64,000 nucleotides of DNA from positions 802,001 through 866,000 of the forward strand of contig JACVTC010000081.1 in assembly GCA_016946835.1 (NCBI GenBank), in the 5' to 3' direction. Below the pieces are notes generated by a model. The model made no database searches. It was not told the DNA's origin and saw nothing but the letters and a program-made list of their open reading frames with translations. This stretch comes from Neocallimastix lanati (nom. inval.) (lineage: Eukaryota > Neocallimastigomycota > Neocallimastigomycetes > Neocallimastigales > Neocallimastigaceae). Shown here piece after piece: positions 62,789 to 64,000 of this stretch. Each line of letters starts with the position of its first letter. Position 1 is the first letter of the stretch. The position numbers and the translations under genes are program-made.

Positions 62789-64000
62789 GAATGTGGTTCA
62801 TTTCGCCAATTTTTAAAATACAAATTTTCAATACGCCATTTATTTTTAATGGCTTGTAAAATTTTTTGTTAACGCCATAAAAAATTATAATACAATTAAT
62901 TTTAAAATAAATAAATGTATAAATTAATAAATAAATAGATAAATAAATAAAGAATATAATAATAAAAATATATAAAATAAAATAAAATAAAATAAAATAA
63001 ATAGTAGAATATGAATATAAAGTACATATTTAATAAAATAAAATAAATAGTAGAATGTGAATATAAAGTACATATTTAATAAAATAAAATAAATAGTAGA
63101 ATATGAATATAAAGTACATATTTAATAAAATAAAATAAAATAAATAGTAGAATATGAATATAAAGTACATATTTAATAAAATAAAATAAATAGTAGAATA
63201 TGAATATAAAGTACATATTTAATAAAATAAAATAAATAGTAGAATATGAATATAAAGTACATATTTAATAAAATAAAATAAATAGTAGAATATGAATATA
63301 AAGTACATATTTAATAAAATAAAATAAAATAAATAGTAGAATATGAATATAAAGTACATATTTAATAAAATAAAATAAAATAAATAGTAGAATATGAATA
63401 TAAAGTACATATTTAATAAAATAAAATAAATAGTAGAATATGAATATAAAGTACATATTTAATAAAATAAAATAAAATAAATAGTAGAATATGAATATAA
63501 AGTACATATTTAATAAAATAAAATAAATAGTAGAATATGAATATAAAGTACATATTTAATAAAATAAAATAAAATAAATAGTAGAATATGAATATAAAGT
63601 ACATATTTAATAAAATAAAATAAATAGTAGAATATGAATATAAAGTACATATTTAATAAAATAAAATAAAATAAATAGTAGAATATGAATATAAAGTACA
63701 TATTTAATAAAATAAAATAAATAGTAGAATATGAATATAAAGTACATATTTAATAAAATAAAATAAATAGTAGAATATGAATATAAAGTACATATTTAAT
63801 AAAATAAAATAAATAGTAGAATGTGAATATAAATTACAGATTGAATAAAATAAAATAAAATAAAATAAAATAAAATAAAATAAAATAAAATAAAATAAAA
63901 TAAAATAAAATAAAATAAAATAAAATAAAATAAAATAAAATAAAATAAAATAAAATGAATAGTAGAAACATAAATATAAGTACAGATTGAATAAAATAAA
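62789..64000 (+). mobile_element. MULE copy E, 5' end (runs off the window)
   Basis: GAATGTGGTTCATTTCGCC followed by ~150 bp (ATACGCCATT, TTAACGCCATAAAAAATT) matches the 5' end of MULE D. From ~62965 a satellite of ~46-51-bp units continues to the window end. The transposase gene, if present, lies outside. Confidence 0.75.
62965..64000. repeat. Satellite array in MULE E
   Basis: About 18 units of TAGTAGAATATGAATATAAA, GTACATATTTAATAAAATAA and AATAAA, very homogeneous, then a ~110-bp pure (AAAAT)n run (63842-63955). Minus-strand open frames here are repeat-derived. Confidence 0.95.

Noticed and set aside
63219-63701. Overlapping 63-80-residue repeat frames
   Set aside because: Satellite-derived in MULE E.

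Overview
The window is A+T-dominated eukaryotic DNA with almost no host genes. Coding islands are asparagine- and lysine-rich with poly-Asn runs, and the flanks are poly(A)/(T) and (AAAAT)n. Nuclear tRNA genes, Ty3/gypsy and copia-type LTR elements, a tRNA-derived SINE and Mutator-like (MULE) transposases with a FLYWCH finger are all present. The best guess is a gut anaerobic fungus (Neocallimastigomycota) or a similarly A+T-rich early-diverging fungus. Dictyostelid-like A+T-rich genomes were considered and not excluded. This is inference; no host housekeeping protein is visible.

Layout. 1-3.4 kb: MULE transposase remnant, copia LTR fragment, a solo LTR of a Tf1/sushi-like family ('family X') and a degenerate tRNA-like locus. 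3.4-30.1 kb: a head-to-tail array of LTR elements that share the target duplication AACTG: element 1 (nearly intact Ty3/gypsy), element 2 (pol-deleted but recently mobilised), element 3 (full length, decayed pol, SINE in its 5' LTR) and a solo LTR. Element 4 (Tf1/sushi-like, minus strand) is inserted into that array. 30.1-36.1 kb: A+T-rich DNA with a second run of solo LTRs at AATAT-like sites. 36.1-57.8 kb: a large inverted duplication bounded by tRNA-Asn(GUU)/tRNA-Arg(UCU) pairs. It encloses three MULEs (B, C, D), two of which have target duplications that I could read, and long internal satellites; a small copia-like element lies in the right arm. 57.8-62.3 kb: element 6, a gag-only Ty3-like element beginning about 15 bp upstream of tRNA-Asn, then another family X LTR. 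62.8-64 kb: the start of another MULE with its satellite.

How the parts work together. The Ty3-like elements share an RNA architecture visible in the sequence. A U5/leader stem encloses the primer-binding site in four families. A TTTAAAC slippery heptamer, an 8-nt spacer and a GGGAG/CTCCC hairpin occur at every gag/pol junction that survives (three families), as expected for -1 frameshifting. Three of them also carry a GACTTC/GAAGTC hairpin beside the polypurine tract, kept even where pol was deleted. Their integration sites stack at one nucleotide position next to a tRNA or tRNA-like gene, as expected for RNA polymerase III-targeted integration. Family X and element 4 LTRs sit at the junctions of these elements.

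The MULEs encode FLYWCH plus DDE transposases (C intact, B with one frameshift, A and D decayed). A LINE-type machinery must exist elsewhere in the genome, because a SINE and a 5'-truncated polyadenylated fragment are both flanked by 14-16 bp duplications.
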